Assembly: GCF_002251795.1 (NCBI RefSeq)
Contig: NZ_NOXU01000027.1
Location: 49,344-113,343 of the forward strand
Length of the DNA: 64,000 bases
DNA from: Niveispirillum lacus
GTDB lineage: Bacteria > Pseudomonadota > Alphaproteobacteria > Azospirillales > Azospirillaceae
Direction of reading: 5' to 3'
Below are positions 8,370 to 18,176 of this stretch, piece after piece. The stretch's first letter is position 1. Each line of letters begins with the position of its first letter. The notes beneath the pieces were generated by a model. That model was not told the origin of the DNA. It did no database searches and saw only the letters and a program-made list of their open reading frames with translations. A program made the translations under genes and the position numbers.

Positions 8370-11069
8370 ATGCCGCCCCGCCCTGCCCCGTCAAGCACGC
8401 CCACCCCCCGGCCGGAAGCACCGGTACGGCCGCTGGCCGCCCGGTTGCGGACGCTGCTGGACCGGTATCGGACCGGCGGGCAGGGTCGGTTGCCACCGGG
8501 CAAGGCGCCGCTGCCCGGCGATGCCGACAGCACGGCCCTGAAATTGGCCCGTGCCGCCCTATGGTGGGAGAGGCTGTGGCCCGCGCTGTGGCGGCCCCTG
8601 TCCCTTCTGGGTCTGTTCCTGGCGCTGGCCTGGATGGGCCTTTTCATCCGCATGTCGCCCTGGCTGCATGTGCCGCTGCTGCTGGCAATCCTGGGCGGTA
8701 CCGGTTGGCTTGTCCGGCAGGGTCTGCGGGAACTGAACCGCCCAACCGAGGTCGATGCCCGTCGCCGTCTGGAGCGCGACAGCCAACTGGCCCACCGGCC
8801 TCTATCACAACTGCAAGATGGCATTGCCGGCGGGGCGGGCGATCCGGTGGCCCACGCCCTGTGGCGTGCTGCACAGGAACGGGCGCGGCAGCAGGCGCAG
8901 CATCTGCGCGTCGATCTTCCGGACAGTCGGTTGCCCACTCGCGACCCGTGGGCCCTGCGCGTGGCGGCAGCACTGCTGATGGTGGTGGGGGCCACGGTCG
9001 GTTGGGGTGACCTCGGCGGACGCACCGCAGGCGCGCTGCTACCCTCCCTCGGTCTGGGCGACTTGCTGACGCCCACGCGGCTGGATGCCTGGGCCACACC
9101 ACCGGACTATACCGGACAGCCCCCAGTTTTCCTGACGGGCCAGAAACCCGCCGACAGCCCTGCGGAAGCGGACGAGGAAAAACTGCTGTTCCTCCCGGCC
9201 GGCACGAAGCTGGTTGTGCGCCTGGATGGGGGGTTCGGCACACCCTCGCTTGATGCCAACGACCAGCGTGTCGATTTCGCCCCCGTTGCCGGCGGCGGCT
9301 ATCAGATCGAGGTGGCCCTGACCAGCGGCGAGGATGTCTCCGTCCGGCAATTCGGGCGCGAGGTGGCCTCCTGGCCTATCCGGCTGGTACCGGATCAACC
9401 GCCCGGTATTGCCTTTCGCACGCCGCCCAGCGCCACCGAACGCAATGCCCTGCGCATCGATTATACGGGTGCCGATGATTACGGCATCCATACCGTTACC
9501 GCCACGGTAACCCTGGGTACCGATCTGGCCGGCGCCATCGACCGCACCCCCATTGACCTCACCCTGCCTGTCCCAGCCAAGAACCGCCGGGAGATCACCG
9601 GCACCGGCTTTCACGACCTGACCGGCCATCCCTGGGCTGGCATGCCGGTCAATGTCCGCCTGCGCGCCACCGATGGCGCCGGCCAGGTATCGCAAAGTGC
9701 CGAGCAGACAATGACCTTGCCTGAGCGGCATTTTAACCATCCTGTCGCCCATGCCATCATCGAACAGCGCAAGACCCTGATCCTGATGGGCGACGCCGTG
9801 CGCCCGATAGTTGGCCGCGCCCTGCATGACCTGTCAGTCAATCTGGATGGCTATGGCGGCGACCCCCTGGCCTTCCTGGCGCTGCGCAGTGCTGTGGGCC
9901 GGCTGATGCGCAATGCCGGGCCGGACACGGTGCCCAGCACCATCGCCATGCTGTGGGATGTGGCCCTGCGGATCGAGGATGGCAACCTGTCGCTGGCTGA
10001 ACGTGAACTGCGCGATGCACAGAAGGCGCTGATGGAGGCGCTTGATAATAACGCCTCGGCCGAAGAGATCGATCGCGCGATGCAGCGCCTGGAACAGGCC
10101 ATGCAAGAGTTCATGGATGCCCTGGCCCAGCAGGAAGCGCAGCAACAGCCGCAGAATGGACAACCGCAGAACCAGGGGCCCAGCGACCCCGATGCCCAGT
10201 CGATGTCGCGGGAGGAGGTGGAGGACATGGTGCGCCAGATGCGCGATCTGGCGCAGTCAGGCAACCATGAGGCCGCACGCCAGATGCTGTCACAGCTTCA
10301 GCAACTGATGGAAAATCTGCAAAATGGTCAGTCGCCGCCACCACAGGACCCGCAGGCCAATCAACAGGCGGAAGCCCTGTCCGAGCTGGCCCGCAAGCTG
10401 CGTGACGTACAAAGACAGCAACAGCAACTGATGGACGAGACCTTCAGCCAGCAGCAAGACCAGTTCGACCAGGCAGAGCAACTGCCACAAAATCAGATGC
10501 AGGGCCTGGGCATGCCCAACCGCCAGGGCCGTGCACCCAATCCTGATGGCCGGGCCCAGCAGCGCAGCCCCGCAGACCCGGCCGCCGGCGCCATGGCCAG
10601 CAAGCAAGATGATCTGCGCACCGAACTGGGCGACGTGATGCGCCGGCTTGGGGAAATCGGCGGGGAAATCCCCCGCCCTCTCGGCCGTGCCGAACGTGCC
10701 ATGAAGGATGCCGCCGATGCCCTGCGTAGCGGCGCCCCGGATCAGGCTGTTGCCTCGCAAGGCGAAGCCCTGGAGCAGTTGGCGCAGACCCTGCAATCAA
10801 TGCAGGAACAGATGGCCCGCGCCAACCCTGGGCAGGCTGGCGGCCAACGCACCCCATCGGGACGGCAGCAGGGCCGCGACCCGCTGGGTCGTCCCCTGCC
10901 CGGCTCTGGCAGCTTGAACGGGGAAGAAGTGAAAATACCTGCGGAAGCCGACATGCAACGCGCCCGCGAAATCCTGGAGGAACTGCGCCGCCGGGCGTCG
11001 GAACAGAACCGTCCGAAAGCTGAACGCGACTATATCGACCGCCTGCTGGACCGGTTCAAACGCTATTGA
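8370..11069 (+). CDS. TIGR02302/DUF4175 family large membrane protein
   Basis: An 899-aa protein of a family widespread in alphaproteobacteria and of unknown function. Two hydrophobic segments lie at about residues 70-112 and a third at about 193-212. A periplasm-like beta-rich part (about 220-460) follows. A long helical tail extremely rich in Gln (about 540-830, with runs such as QQEAQQQPQNGQPQNQ) precedes a charged C-terminus ending DRLLDRFKRY. The start lies 52 nt after the lysA relic; GAAGG upstream is a loose ribosome site. Its usual neighbour in related genomes is lysA, which suggests the 6.8-8.3 kb segment is a later insertion or duplication. Confidence 0.88.
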   Translation: MPPRPAPSSTPTPRPEAPVRPLAARLRTLLDRYRTGGQGRLPPGKAPLPGDADSTALKLARAALWWERLWPALWRPLSLLGLFLALAWMGLFIRMSPWLHVPLLLAILGGTGWLVRQGLRELNRPTEVDARRRLERDSQLAHRPLSQLQDGIAGGAGDPVAHALWRAAQERARQQAQHLRVDLPDSRLPTRDPWALRVAAALLMVVGATVGWGDLGGRTAGALLPSLGLGDLLTPTRLDAWATPPDYTGQPPVFLTGQKPADSPAEADEEKLLFLPAGTKLVVRLDGGFGTPSLDANDQRVDFAPVAGGGYQIEVALTSGEDVSVRQFGREVASWPIRLVPDQPPGIAFRTPPSATERNALRIDYTGADDYGIHTVTATVTLGTDLAGAIDRTPIDLTLPVPAKNRREITGTGFHDLTGHPWAGMPVNVRLRATDGAGQVSQSAEQTMTLPERHFNHPVAHAIIEQRKTLILMGDAVRPIVGRALHDLSVNLDGYGGDPLAFLALRSAVGRLMRNAGPDTVPSTIAMLWDVALRIEDGNLSLAERELRDAQKALMEALDNNASAEEIDRAMQRLEQAMQEFMDALAQQEAQQQPQNGQPQNQGPSDPDAQSMSREEVEDMVRQMRDLAQSGNHEAARQMLSQLQQLMENLQNGQSPPPQDPQANQQAEALSELARKLRDVQRQQQQLMDETFSQQQDQFDQAEQLPQNQMQGLGMPNRQGRAPNPDGRAQQRSPADPAAGAMASKQDDLRTELGDVMRRLGEIGGEIPRPLGRAERAMKDAADALRSGAPDQAVASQGEALEQLAQTLQSMQEQMARANPGQAGGQRTPSGRQQGRDPLGRPLPGSGSLNGEEVKIPAEADMQRAREILEELRRRASEQNRPKAERDYIDRLLDRFKRY

Positions 11070-11148
11070 GGCCCGTGGCTCTCGACATCCCGGCCCCGTT
11101 GCGCCATGTTCCCAGCCCTGGAACACAGCCGGAACGACAGGCCGCCCC

Positions 11149-14064
11149 ATGCCGAGCGACAGCGCCACCAGCCCCCCCCTTCCGCCGGCCGACGGCGCTC
11201 CGCTGTATCTGGTGGACGGGTCGGGCTTTATCTTCCGGGCCTATCACGCACTGCCGCCGCTGAATCGTCCTGACGGGACCCCGGTGAATGCCGTCATGGG
11301 TTTCACCAACATGCTGATGCGGCTGCTGGCGGAACTGAAGGCCGATGCAGTGGCAGTCATTTTCGACAGCAAACGCCTGAATTTCCGTAATGATTTCTAC
11401 CCTGACTATAAGGCCCACCGCCCCGAACCACCAGAGGACCTGCGTCCGCAGTTCGCGATCATCCGGGAAGCGGTAGAAGCCTTCAACCTGCCCTCCATTG
11501 AGCTGGAAGGGTTTGAGGCAGACGATCTGATCGCAACCTACGCCCGGCAGGCCCGTGCCCTGGGTCGCCCTGTCACCATCGTGTCGTCTGACAAGGACCT
11601 GATGCAGCTTGTGGATGATGGCATCCGCCTGCTGGACCCGATGAAGAACCGCATGATCGGCCCGGATGAGGTGTTTGAGAAGTTCGGCGTCCCCCCCGGC
11701 AAGGTGGTGGATGTCCAGGCCCTGGCCGGTGACAGTGTTGATAACGTGCCCGGTGTTCCCGGTATCGGGATCAAGACAGCAGCCCAATTGATCACCGAGT
11801 ATGGATCGCTGGAAGCGCTGCTGGAGCGGGCGGGCGAGATCAAGCAGGCCGGCCGCCGGCAGAAGCTGATCGAGAATGCCGACCTGGCCCGTATCTCCAA
11901 GCGTCTGGTGAAATTGGAAGAGAATGCGCCGGTGCCGGTCCCGGTGACAGAGTTGAAGGTACGCGAGCCGGATGTGAACCGCCTGCTCTCCTGGCTGGGC
12001 GTACAGGGGTTCCGGTCAATCATTGCCAAGGTAAAGGCGGAAATCGCCGCTGACGGTACCCTGGCCGATGGGGCGGCTATCCAGGCCGTCGCCGGCGGTG
12101 GCGGGGAGCAGCAGCGCCGCGACCTGCGCGCCGCATTGGATGGCCGCTCCTATGCCCCGCCCACAGTCCCGGTACCGGCACGGGCCGATGCCCACATCCC
12201 CCGGCCGGACAAGGTCGAGCATGTGCTGGTCGATACCGAGGAGGCGCTGGCCGCCTGGGTGGCAGAGGCGATGGAGGCCGGTGTCGTCGCCGTCGATACC
12301 GAAACCGATGGGTTGACGCCTATGCGGGCCCGTTTGGTGGGCATTTCGCTGTCCACCCGTCCGGGCCGCGCCTGTTACATCCCTGTGGCCCATATCGATC
12401 CGTCGACGCCTAAGGAAGCGGCAGGGGGCCTGGATTTCGGTGATGGCGCACCACCACCCCGCCAAGTATCGCTGGCCCGCGCACTGGAGATCCTCAAGCC
12501 GCTGCTGGAACATCCGGGCGTGCTGAAGGTTGGGCACAATATCAAGTTCGACTGGCAGATGTTCGCCAAGCATGGCGTTACGGTCGCCCCCATCGACGAC
12601 ACCATGCTTCGATCCTATGTCATTGGCGGGGGCCGCCATGGGCATGGCATGGATGAGCTGGCGCAGCGCCATCTGGGTGTCACCACCATCTCTTTTGATG
12701 AAGTGACGGGGACGGGCAAGAACCGCATCACCTTTGATCGCGTGCCGTTGGACAAGGCGACCGCCTATGCAGCGGAAGATGCGGATATCACGCTGCGCCT
12801 GTGGCATGTGCTGCGCCATGACGTGCTGGCCGACCGGATGGTGACGGTCTATGAGACCATTGAGCGTCCCCTGGTGCCCGTTGTGGCGCAGATGGAGATG
12901 GCGGGTGTGCTGGTCGACCGCCAGGTTCTGAAGGAACTGTCCAACGATTTCGCGAAGCGTCTGGTGGAGCTGGAAGCCGAGATCCACAAGCTGGCAGGCC
13001 GCGACTTCAATGTCGGCAGCCCCAAGCAACTGGGCGAGATTCTGTTTGATGAGATGAAGCTGTCGGGCGGCAAGAAATCCGCCAAGACGGGCGCCTGGTC
13101 CACCGACAGTTCGGTGCTGGAGGAACTGGCCGATCTGGGCATCCCCATCTGTCAGAAAGTCATGGACTGGCGGCAATTCGCCAAGCTGAAATCCACCTAC
13201 ACGGACACGTTGGGCGACCAGATCAATCCGGAAACGGGCCGCGTCCATACCAGCTTCGCCCTGGCCGCCACCTCAACGGGCCGTCTGTCATCGACCGACC
13301 CGAACCTGCAGAACATCCCGATCCGCACGGAGGAAGGGCGCAAAATCCGTCGCGCCTTTGTCGCTGCCCCCGGCAACCGCATCATGTCGGTGGATTACAG
13401 CCAGATCGAACTGCGCATCGTGGCAGAGATGGCGAAGATCCCGGCCTTGCAGCAGGCCTTCCGCGACGGCATCGACATCCACGCCATGACCGCCAGTCAG
13501 GTGTTCAACGTGCCGCTGGACCAAATGACCTCGGAGATTCGCCGCCGGGCCAAGGCGATCAATTTCGGCATCATCTATGGCATCTCCAGCTTCGGCCTGT
13601 CGCGTCAGCTTGGTATTTCAGCCGGAGAGGCCGGGGCCTTCATCAAAGCCTATTTTGAGCGATTCCCCGAGCTTCAGGCCTATATGGAAAAGACCAAGGC
13701 AGAGGCGGCGCGCGATGGTTTTGTCCGCACGTTGATGGGCCGTAAATGCTGGATACAGGGTATTCAGGAAAAGGGTGCGCGCAAGGCCTATGCCGAGCGT
13801 CAGGCCATCAACGCCCCCATCCAGGGCACGGCAGCCGACATCATCAAACGCGCCATGATCCGGCTACCCGCCGCGCTTGCCGATGCCGGCCTGAAGGCCC
13901 GCATGCTGCTACAGGTGCATGACGAACTGTTGTTCGAGGTGCCGGAAGCAGAGGTGGAGGCAACATCCGCCCTGGTCCGCTATGTCATGGAAAATGCCGT
14001 CGATATCGGCATCCCGCTGGTGGCAGAGGCAGGCGTGGGCCTGTCCTGGGCCGAGGCACATTGA
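11149..14064 (+). CDS. polA: DNA polymerase I
   Basis: Replication and repair polymerase that removes RNA primers and fills gaps. The 971-aa product has three domains. A 5'-3' nuclease (about 15-310) contains LVDGSGFIFRAYHALPPL and DSVDNVPGVPGIG. A 3'-5' exonuclease (about 370-570) keeps its acidic motifs in VDTETDGL, GHNIKFD and YAAEDAD, so proofreading should be intact. A family A polymerase domain carries SVDYSQIELR (motif A, about 746), RRRAKAINFGIIYG (motif B) and LLQVHDELLFEVP (motif C). It is followed by an unrelated accessory patch. Confidence 0.97.
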   Translation: MPSDSATSPPLPPADGAPLYLVDGSGFIFRAYHALPPLNRPDGTPVNAVMGFTNMLMRLLAELKADAVAVIFDSKRLNFRNDFYPDYKAHRPEPPEDLRPQFAIIREAVEAFNLPSIELEGFEADDLIATYARQARALGRPVTIVSSDKDLMQLVDDGIRLLDPMKNRMIGPDEVFEKFGVPPGKVVDVQALAGDSVDNVPGVPGIGIKTAAQLITEYGSLEALLERAGEIKQAGRRQKLIENADLARISKRLVKLEENAPVPVPVTELKVREPDVNRLLSWLGVQGFRSIIAKVKAEIAADGTLADGAAIQAVAGGGGEQQRRDLRAALDGRSYAPPTVPVPARADAHIPRPDKVEHVLVDTEEALAAWVAEAMEAGVVAVDTETDGLTPMRARLVGISLSTRPGRACYIPVAHIDPSTPKEAAGGLDFGDGAPPPRQVSLARALEILKPLLEHPGVLKVGHNIKFDWQMFAKHGVTVAPIDDTMLRSYVIGGGRHGHGMDELAQRHLGVTTISFDEVTGTGKNRITFDRVPLDKATAYAAEDADITLRLWHVLRHDVLADRMVTVYETIERPLVPVVAQMEMAGVLVDRQVLKELSNDFAKRLVELEAEIHKLAGRDFNVGSPKQLGEILFDEMKLSGGKKSAKTGAWSTDSSVLEELADLGIPICQKVMDWRQFAKLKSTYTDTLGDQINPETGRVHTSFALAATSTGRLSSTDPNLQNIPIRTEEGRKIRRAFVAAPGNRIMSVDYSQIELRIVAEMAKIPALQQAFRDGIDIHAMTASQVFNVPLDQMTSEIRRRAKAINFGIIYGISSFGLSRQLGISAGEAGAFIKAYFERFPELQAYMEKTKAEAARDGFVRTLMGRKCWIQGIQEKGARKAYAERQAINAPIQGTAADIIKRAMIRLPAALADAGLKARMLLQVHDELLFEVPEAEVEATSALVRYVMENAVDIGIPLVAEAGVGLSWAEAH

Positions 14065-14155
14065 TCCCCCGAGACCACAATCCAGACGCGATCATATTGA
14101 TGGGCTACACACCCCATGATACTTTCTTCACCTATATCTAAAGGAGAGGAAAATC

Positions 14156-14707
14156 ATGGGATGGCGCGACCGGGCAGAGGGTGATGGGGCGCAGGGATCG
14201 GCGGATGATCTGTCCTGGCTGGTCGGCACCTATTGGTACGTGCCGACCGAATATCTGCCTGCGATGCAGCAGGTGAATGTGACAGAGCCGAAGATCACCC
14301 AGGTAAATGACCAGACGCTCTGGTACTTCACCGAATACAGCAACGGCTATCTGGTTGGCCAATGTGCCGCCAGTGTCGATGGTGATGATTTTGAGTATCA
14401 GAGCATCGTCGGGTCGGTCACGCCGGAGGGCACCGTCTGCCTGTCCTTCACCCCTGTCGGCGGCATCAGCCTGCACCCCGTTCGCGGCAGCGTGTCGGTA
14501 GCCAATTTCATTGTTGGGCAGGGCAAGATGGTCAAGCATCAGGGCGAATGGGCCTTTCTGATGCAAATGACGGGCGGCAACGGCGTCTATAACCTGACCC
14601 ACTGGGCCTATATGATGCAAACCCGCCCCGGCGACCAAAGCTGGACCAACCTGCCCGGCACCGATGGCAGCCAAAGCGTGGACGAGATTTTCGCCGATTG
14701 GGGGTGA
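14156..14707 (+). CDS. Uncharacterised 183-aa soluble protein
   Basis: Function not recognised. The ATG is preceded by a strong ribosome site (AAGGAGAGG at 14141-14149). No signal peptide or membrane segment is seen. The protein is rich in aromatic residues and predicted beta strands (LSWLVGTYWYVP, TLWYFTEYSNGYLVGQ, GEWAFLMQMTGGNGVYNL), suggesting a small beta-barrel or sandwich fold of lipocalin-like size; that is only an impression. It is followed by a small gene whose start lies 4 nt after its stop, so the two are probably co-expressed. Confidence 0.75.
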   Translation: MGWRDRAEGDGAQGSADDLSWLVGTYWYVPTEYLPAMQQVNVTEPKITQVNDQTLWYFTEYSNGYLVGQCAASVDGDDFEYQSIVGSVTPEGTVCLSFTPVGGISLHPVRGSVSVANFIVGQGKMVKHQGEWAFLMQMTGGNGVYNLTHWAYMMQTRPGDQSWTNLPGTDGSQSVDEIFADWG

Positions 14708-14711
14708 CGGA

Positions 14712-14882
14712 ATGACAAAGGCTGCTGATCAGATGCTGGAAAGGCTGGCACGGCAAACAGCAAGCCTTAGCGCCGATGACGAGCAATCTGCGCTGGATTG
14801 GATTGAGCGGGTTGGCGAGTTTGACAGCAGCACCAATGCGCCGACGTCAGAGCCGAATATTGATGCAAGACCGCAGAAATAA
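14712..14882 (+). CDS. Small uncharacterised protein, 56 aa
   Basis: Begins MTKAADQMLERLARQ and ends NIDARPQK, with no recognised motif. The N-terminal half is a likely amphipathic helix. The central ADDEQSALDWIERVG resembles the short helical segments of antitoxin-type or DUF2281-like peptides, but not strongly enough to assign. The start is 4 nt after the upstream stop, with GGGGGTGACGG acting as a ribosome site. It is convergent with the antitoxin gene at 14892, leaving 9 nt between stops. Confidence 0.55.
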   Translation: MTKAADQMLERLARQTASLSADDEQSALDWIERVGEFDSSTNAPTSEPNIDARPQK

Positions 14883-14891
14883 GTGACAGCT

Positions 14892-15185
14892 TCAGCCGTC
14901 CACCAACTCAATACGCAACCGCTTGCCAACTGCAATCGCGGCGCGTTCGAGGGTCAGGAGCGTCACCGAAGCGTTTGAAGAGTCGAGCAGACGGTCCAGC
15001 GACGTCCGGCTGGTGCCCATGCGCTCGGCCATTTCCGTCTTGGTCAACTCTTTGGCTTCCATCGCCTGCGACAATTGCCAGGCGATGACCCGCTTCAGGG
15101 CTCGGGCATTCACGCGCTCCAGCATGCCTTCTTCGGCCAGAAAGTCGTCGAAGGACGACCCGATATGCGGATGTTTCTCTTCCAT
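14892..15185 (-). CDS. HigA-type antitoxin, XRE-family DNA-binding protein
   Basis: A 97-aa helix-turn-helix protein. The HTH core is about residues 39-75: LSQAMEAKELTKTEMAERMG then TSRTSLDRLLDSSNASVTL. The C-terminus KRLRIELVDG matches small XRE antitoxins that pair with RelE-superfamily toxins. It lies 45 nt downstream of the toxin gene, the toxin-first order typical of higBA. Expected roles are neutralising the toxin and repressing the shared promoter; an inverted repeat sits at 15610-15621. Confidence 0.88.
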   Translation of the reverse strand: MEEKHPHIGSSFDDFLAEEGMLERVNARALKRVIAWQLSQAMEAKELTKTEMAERMGTSRTSLDRLLDSSNASVTLLTLERAAIAVGKRLRIELVDG

Positions 15186-15230
15186 AACTCTACCCCTCGC
15201 CTTCCAACGCGGGGCATTGGAACCCGCGCG

Positions 15231-15569
15231 TCAGAGTGTCCTCATCCGGTCCCTGGCCAGATCAAGATCGGCCTTGGGCGTCTCCTGGGTTTTCTTGATG
15301 AACCCGTGGAGCAGGACCATACGCCCGTCATGCACACAGAACAGAACCCGTGCGATACGGTTCCGGAGATGCGTGCGAACTTCAAACAAGCCATCCCCCA
15401 TGGGACGACATGTCGGCATGCCAATCGGCCAGCCGAATTCAACTGTCCTGATATCGTCACCGATCAGTTCGCTATCAGGCTTGCCCAGTTCACGCAGCCA
15501 CTCGCGCACCGGCTCTGTGCCAGCAGCCAACGTGTAGAAGCGCGCAGGCAGGCACTTTAACGGAACCAT
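15231..15569 (-). CDS. HigB/Gp49-type toxin (RelE superfamily)
   Basis: A 112-aa protein of the phage-derived Gp49-like/HigB family (PF05973 type). Supporting motifs are VREWLRELGK near residue 21, the strand-rich core GDGLFEVRTHLRNRIARVLFC and the C-terminal HGFIKKTQETPKADLDLA. The Lys/Thr-Pro segment KKTQETP is the hallmark of the family. Members are ribosome-dependent mRNA interferases. Upstream GGAGG sits 7 nt before the ATG. The pair is a free-standing module between polA and dxs. Confidence 0.9.
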   Translation of the reverse strand: MVPLKCLPARFYTLAAGTEPVREWLRELGKPDSELIGDDIRTVEFGWPIGMPTCRPMGDGLFEVRTHLRNRIARVLFCVHDGRMVLLHGFIKKTQETPKADLDLARDRMRTL

Positions 15570-15609
15570 AACATGCCTCCTCTACCAGAAGGGGCATGGT
15601 GCTTCATTT

Positions 15610-15621
15610 TTGGTACACCAA
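15610..15621. promoter_or_regulatory. Candidate operator of the toxin-antitoxin pair
   Basis: TTGGT-AC-ACCAA is a perfect 5-bp inverted repeat, 41 nt upstream of the toxin start, in a locally AT-rich stretch (15602-15660) that stands out from the GC-rich surroundings. This is where a HigA-type repressor would be expected to bind. Confidence 0.4.
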
Positions 15622-15808
15622 CAAATAAAAAAAGATAGCCCAAAGTGGCATTTTGATTTTTATGCCCGATAGAAACGGCCTCGTCAACAAGAATGCGTCC
15701 CACAGGACGAAACCAAGATGGAGAACCGCGTCACCTGTGACGAACCTCGACCGCGAGACCGCCGAGTGGGCAGAGAGGACCTCAACTCTCGCATTTGCAG
15801 GTTACCTG

Positions 15809-17725
15809 TTACGCCCCCACCGCCGCCTTCCCCTCCACGCCCAGCGCCTTCAGCGCCGTGTTGACGATGTCGCGGGCCTGCAGGCCGGCTTCCTCATACT
15901 GCTTCACCGGGCTGTCATGGTCCTGGTAGGTATCGGGCAGGACCATGGGCCGGACCTTGCAGCCCAGTTCCAGCAGGCCGCTGGTCGCCAGATGGTGCAG
16001 GACATGGCTGCCGAAGCCGCCGATGCTGCCTTCCTCAATGGTGATCAGCACTTCGTGGCTACGGACCAGCCGTTCGACCAGGTCCATGTCGATGGGCTTG
16101 GCGAAGCGGGCGTCGGCGACGGTGGTGGACAGGCCCAAGGCCGCCAGATCCTCTGCCGCCTTTGACGCCTCCGCCAGACGGGTGCCCAGCGACAGGATAG
16201 CGACCTTTGACCCTTCGCACATGATACGGCCCTTGCCGATGGGCAAGGGAATGCCCTGTTCCGGCATTTCCACACCCACCCCTTCCCCGCGTGGATAGCG
16301 CACGGCGATGGGGCCGGCATCATAGGCGGCACAGGTGGCCACCATATGCACGAGCTCCCCCTCATCCGCCGCGGCCATGACCACCATGTTGGGCAGGCAG
16401 GTCAGATAGGCGACATCAAACGCGCCGGCATGGGTCGCCCCGTCCGCCCCCACCAGACCGGCCCGGTCAATGGCAAACCGCACAGGCAGGTTCTGCAAGG
16501 CCACGTCATGGACCAACTGGTCATAGCCGCGTTGCAGGAAGGTGGAATAAATGGCGCAGAACGGCTTGAACCCTTCCGTCGCCATACCGGCAGCAAAGGT
16601 CACGGCATGCTGTTCGGCAATGGCGACATCGAAGCTGCGCTTGGGGAACTTGGACGCGAACAGGTCCAGACCCGTGCCCGACGGCATGGCCGCCGTGATG
16701 GCGACGATCTTCTCGTCCTTCTCGGCCTCGCGGATCAGGCTGTCGGCAAAGACGCGGGTGTAGCTGGGGGCATTGGCCTTGGGCTTGGCCTGGGTGCCGG
16801 TAATCACGTCGAATTTGCCCACCGCATGCAGCTTGTCGGCCGACGCTTCAGCCGGCGCATAGCCCTTGCCCTTCTGCGTGACCACATGAACCAGCACGGG
16901 GCCACCCTGCGGATCGTCGCGGACATTTTCCAGCACGGGCAGCAGATGGTCCAGATTATGCCCGTCGATGGGACCGACGTAATAGAAGCCCAACTCCTCG
17001 AACAGCGTACCGCCGGTGACCATGCCGCGGGCATATTCCTCTGCCCGGCGCGCCGCATTCAGCAGCGGGCGCGGCAGATGTTCGGCCACCTGCTTGGAGA
17101 AGTCACGGAATCCGCGATAGGATTTGGATGAGATCAACCGCGACAGGTATCCGGAGAGCGCACCCACCGGCGGGGCGATGGACATATCATTGTCGTTCAG
17201 AATGACGACCAGGCGCGATTGCAGCGCGCCGGCATTGTTCATGGCCTCATACGCCATGCCGGCCGACAGGGCACCATCCCCAATCACCGCAACGACATTG
17301 TTGGTCTTGCCTGCGAGATCGCGGGCCATGGCCATGCCCAGTCCAGCCGAGATGGAGGTGGAACTGTGGGCTGTGCCGAAAGGGTCGTACTCGCTCTCAG
17401 ACCGCTTGGTAAAACCGGACAGACCGCCCCCCATACGAAGGGTGCGAATCCGGTCGCGCCGCCCGGTCAGGATCTTGTGCGGATAGGCCTGATGGCCGAC
17501 ATCCCAGATCAGCCGGTCACCTGGCGTATCGAAGCAGTAATGCAGGGCGACGGTCAGTTCCACCACGCCCAGGCCGGCACCCAGATGGCCGCCCGTAACG
17601 GATACGGCATCGATGGTTTCCTGACGCAGTTCATCGGCCAGTTGGCGCAGCTGTGTGGGCTGCAACCGCCGCAGATCGGCGGGTACTCTCACCTGGTCCA
17701 ACAACGGCGTCTTCGACTGGGACAT
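15809..17725 (-). CDS. dxs: 1-deoxy-D-xylulose-5-phosphate synthase
   Basis: First enzyme of the MEP isoprenoid pathway: pyruvate + glyceraldehyde 3-phosphate to DXP, using thiamine diphosphate. The 638-aa length is normal. It shows [15 protein letters not shown] near the N-terminus, [20 protein letters not shown], the ThDP motif beginning [13 protein letters not shown], the pyrimidine-domain [15 protein letters not shown] and the transketolase C-terminal domain. The usual upstream partners xseB and ispA are absent; the gene is preceded by a GGDEF relic and non-coding DNA. Confidence 0.97.
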   Translation of the reverse strand: MSQSKTPLLDQVRVPADLRRLQPTQLRQLADELRQETIDAVSVTGGHLGAGLGVVELTVALHYCFDTPGDRLIWDVGHQAYPHKILTGRRDRIRTLRMGGGLSGFTKRSESEYDPFGTAHSSTSISAGLGMAMARDLAGKTNNVVAVIGDGALSAGMAYEAMNNAGALQSRLVVILNDNDMSIAPPVGALSGYLSRLISSKSYRGFRDFSKQVAEHLPRPLLNAARRAEEYARGMVTGGTLFEELGFYYVGPIDGHNLDHLLPVLENVRDDPQGGPVLVHVVTQKGKGYAPAEASADKLHAVGKFDVITGTQAKPKANAPSYTRVFADSLIREAEKDEKIVAITAAMPSGTGLDLFASKFPKRSFDVAIAEQHAVTFAAGMATEGFKPFCAIYSTFLQRGYDQLVHDVALQNLPVRFAIDRAGLVGADGATHAGAFDVAYLTCLPNMVVMAAADEGELVHMVATCAAYDAGPIAVRYPRGEGVGVEMPEQGIPLPIGKGRIMCEGSKVAILSLGTRLAEASKAAEDLAALGLSTTVADARFAKPIDMDLVERLVRSHEVLITIEEGSIGGFGSHVLHHLATSGLLELGCKVRPMVLPDTYQDHDSPVKQYEEAGLQARDIVNTALKALGVEGKAAVGA

Positions 17726-17886
17726 CGTCCCTACCTCTTATTCTGTTGCCATCAGCAGGAAGCGGATGCGAACGCCCCTTTCCCGCTACATACGCTTTCC
17801 AACGACAGGCGCCAATATCCGTTGCCGTATAAGCACGCGGTACCACTGCAAAAGGCATCCGCTCTGGATACGGGCACGGACACGGT

Positions 17887-18000
17887 TCAACTGTCCTGCC
17901 TTGTGGTATAACCCGCCTCCCTATGGAAAGCGACGCGGTTCTTGCCCCGACGTTTGGCGGTGTAAGGGCGCTACGGGCAAGCACGGCGCTCGACATCCGC
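17887..18000 (-). pseudogene. Relic of a GGDEF (diguanylate cyclase) C-terminus
   Basis: On the minus strand one frame reads YTAKRRGKNRVAFHRE and ends at TGA 17887-17889. Just upstream, another frame reads VLARSAL. Together they match the end of a GGDEF domain (LLxRADxALYxAKxxGRNRV) with a one-base loss at about 17964. The catalytic half is missing, and no start codon or signature upstream could be found to about 18170. The fragment lies beside the minus-strand polysaccharide operon and is probably a deletion remnant. Confidence 0.7.
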
Positions 18001-18176
18001 GCTGACCAGCCGTCGCCACTACCGAACAAGGGCATTCCAACCTCCTGCTTCAGCACAGGCTCCGCCGGTTGAGCGGTCAGGTTCCCATAGAACAGCACCA
18101 GCCGCGCCAGGACCGTACCGTTGGTCACGCCCGACAGGATACAGGCTGACGCTCATCATTCATGCGAGCCGACTTG

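Noticed and set aside
8131-8541. 136-codon plus-strand ORF beginning PGDLLAVLMAGAYG
   Set aside because: Only its first ~22 codons resemble LysA; the rest is out of frame. It is part of the lysA relic, not a gene.
17631-18128. 165-codon minus-strand frame between dxs and the OM barrel gene
   Set aside because: Part of it lies inside dxs; the only recognisable piece is the GGDEF relic, which needs a frameshift.
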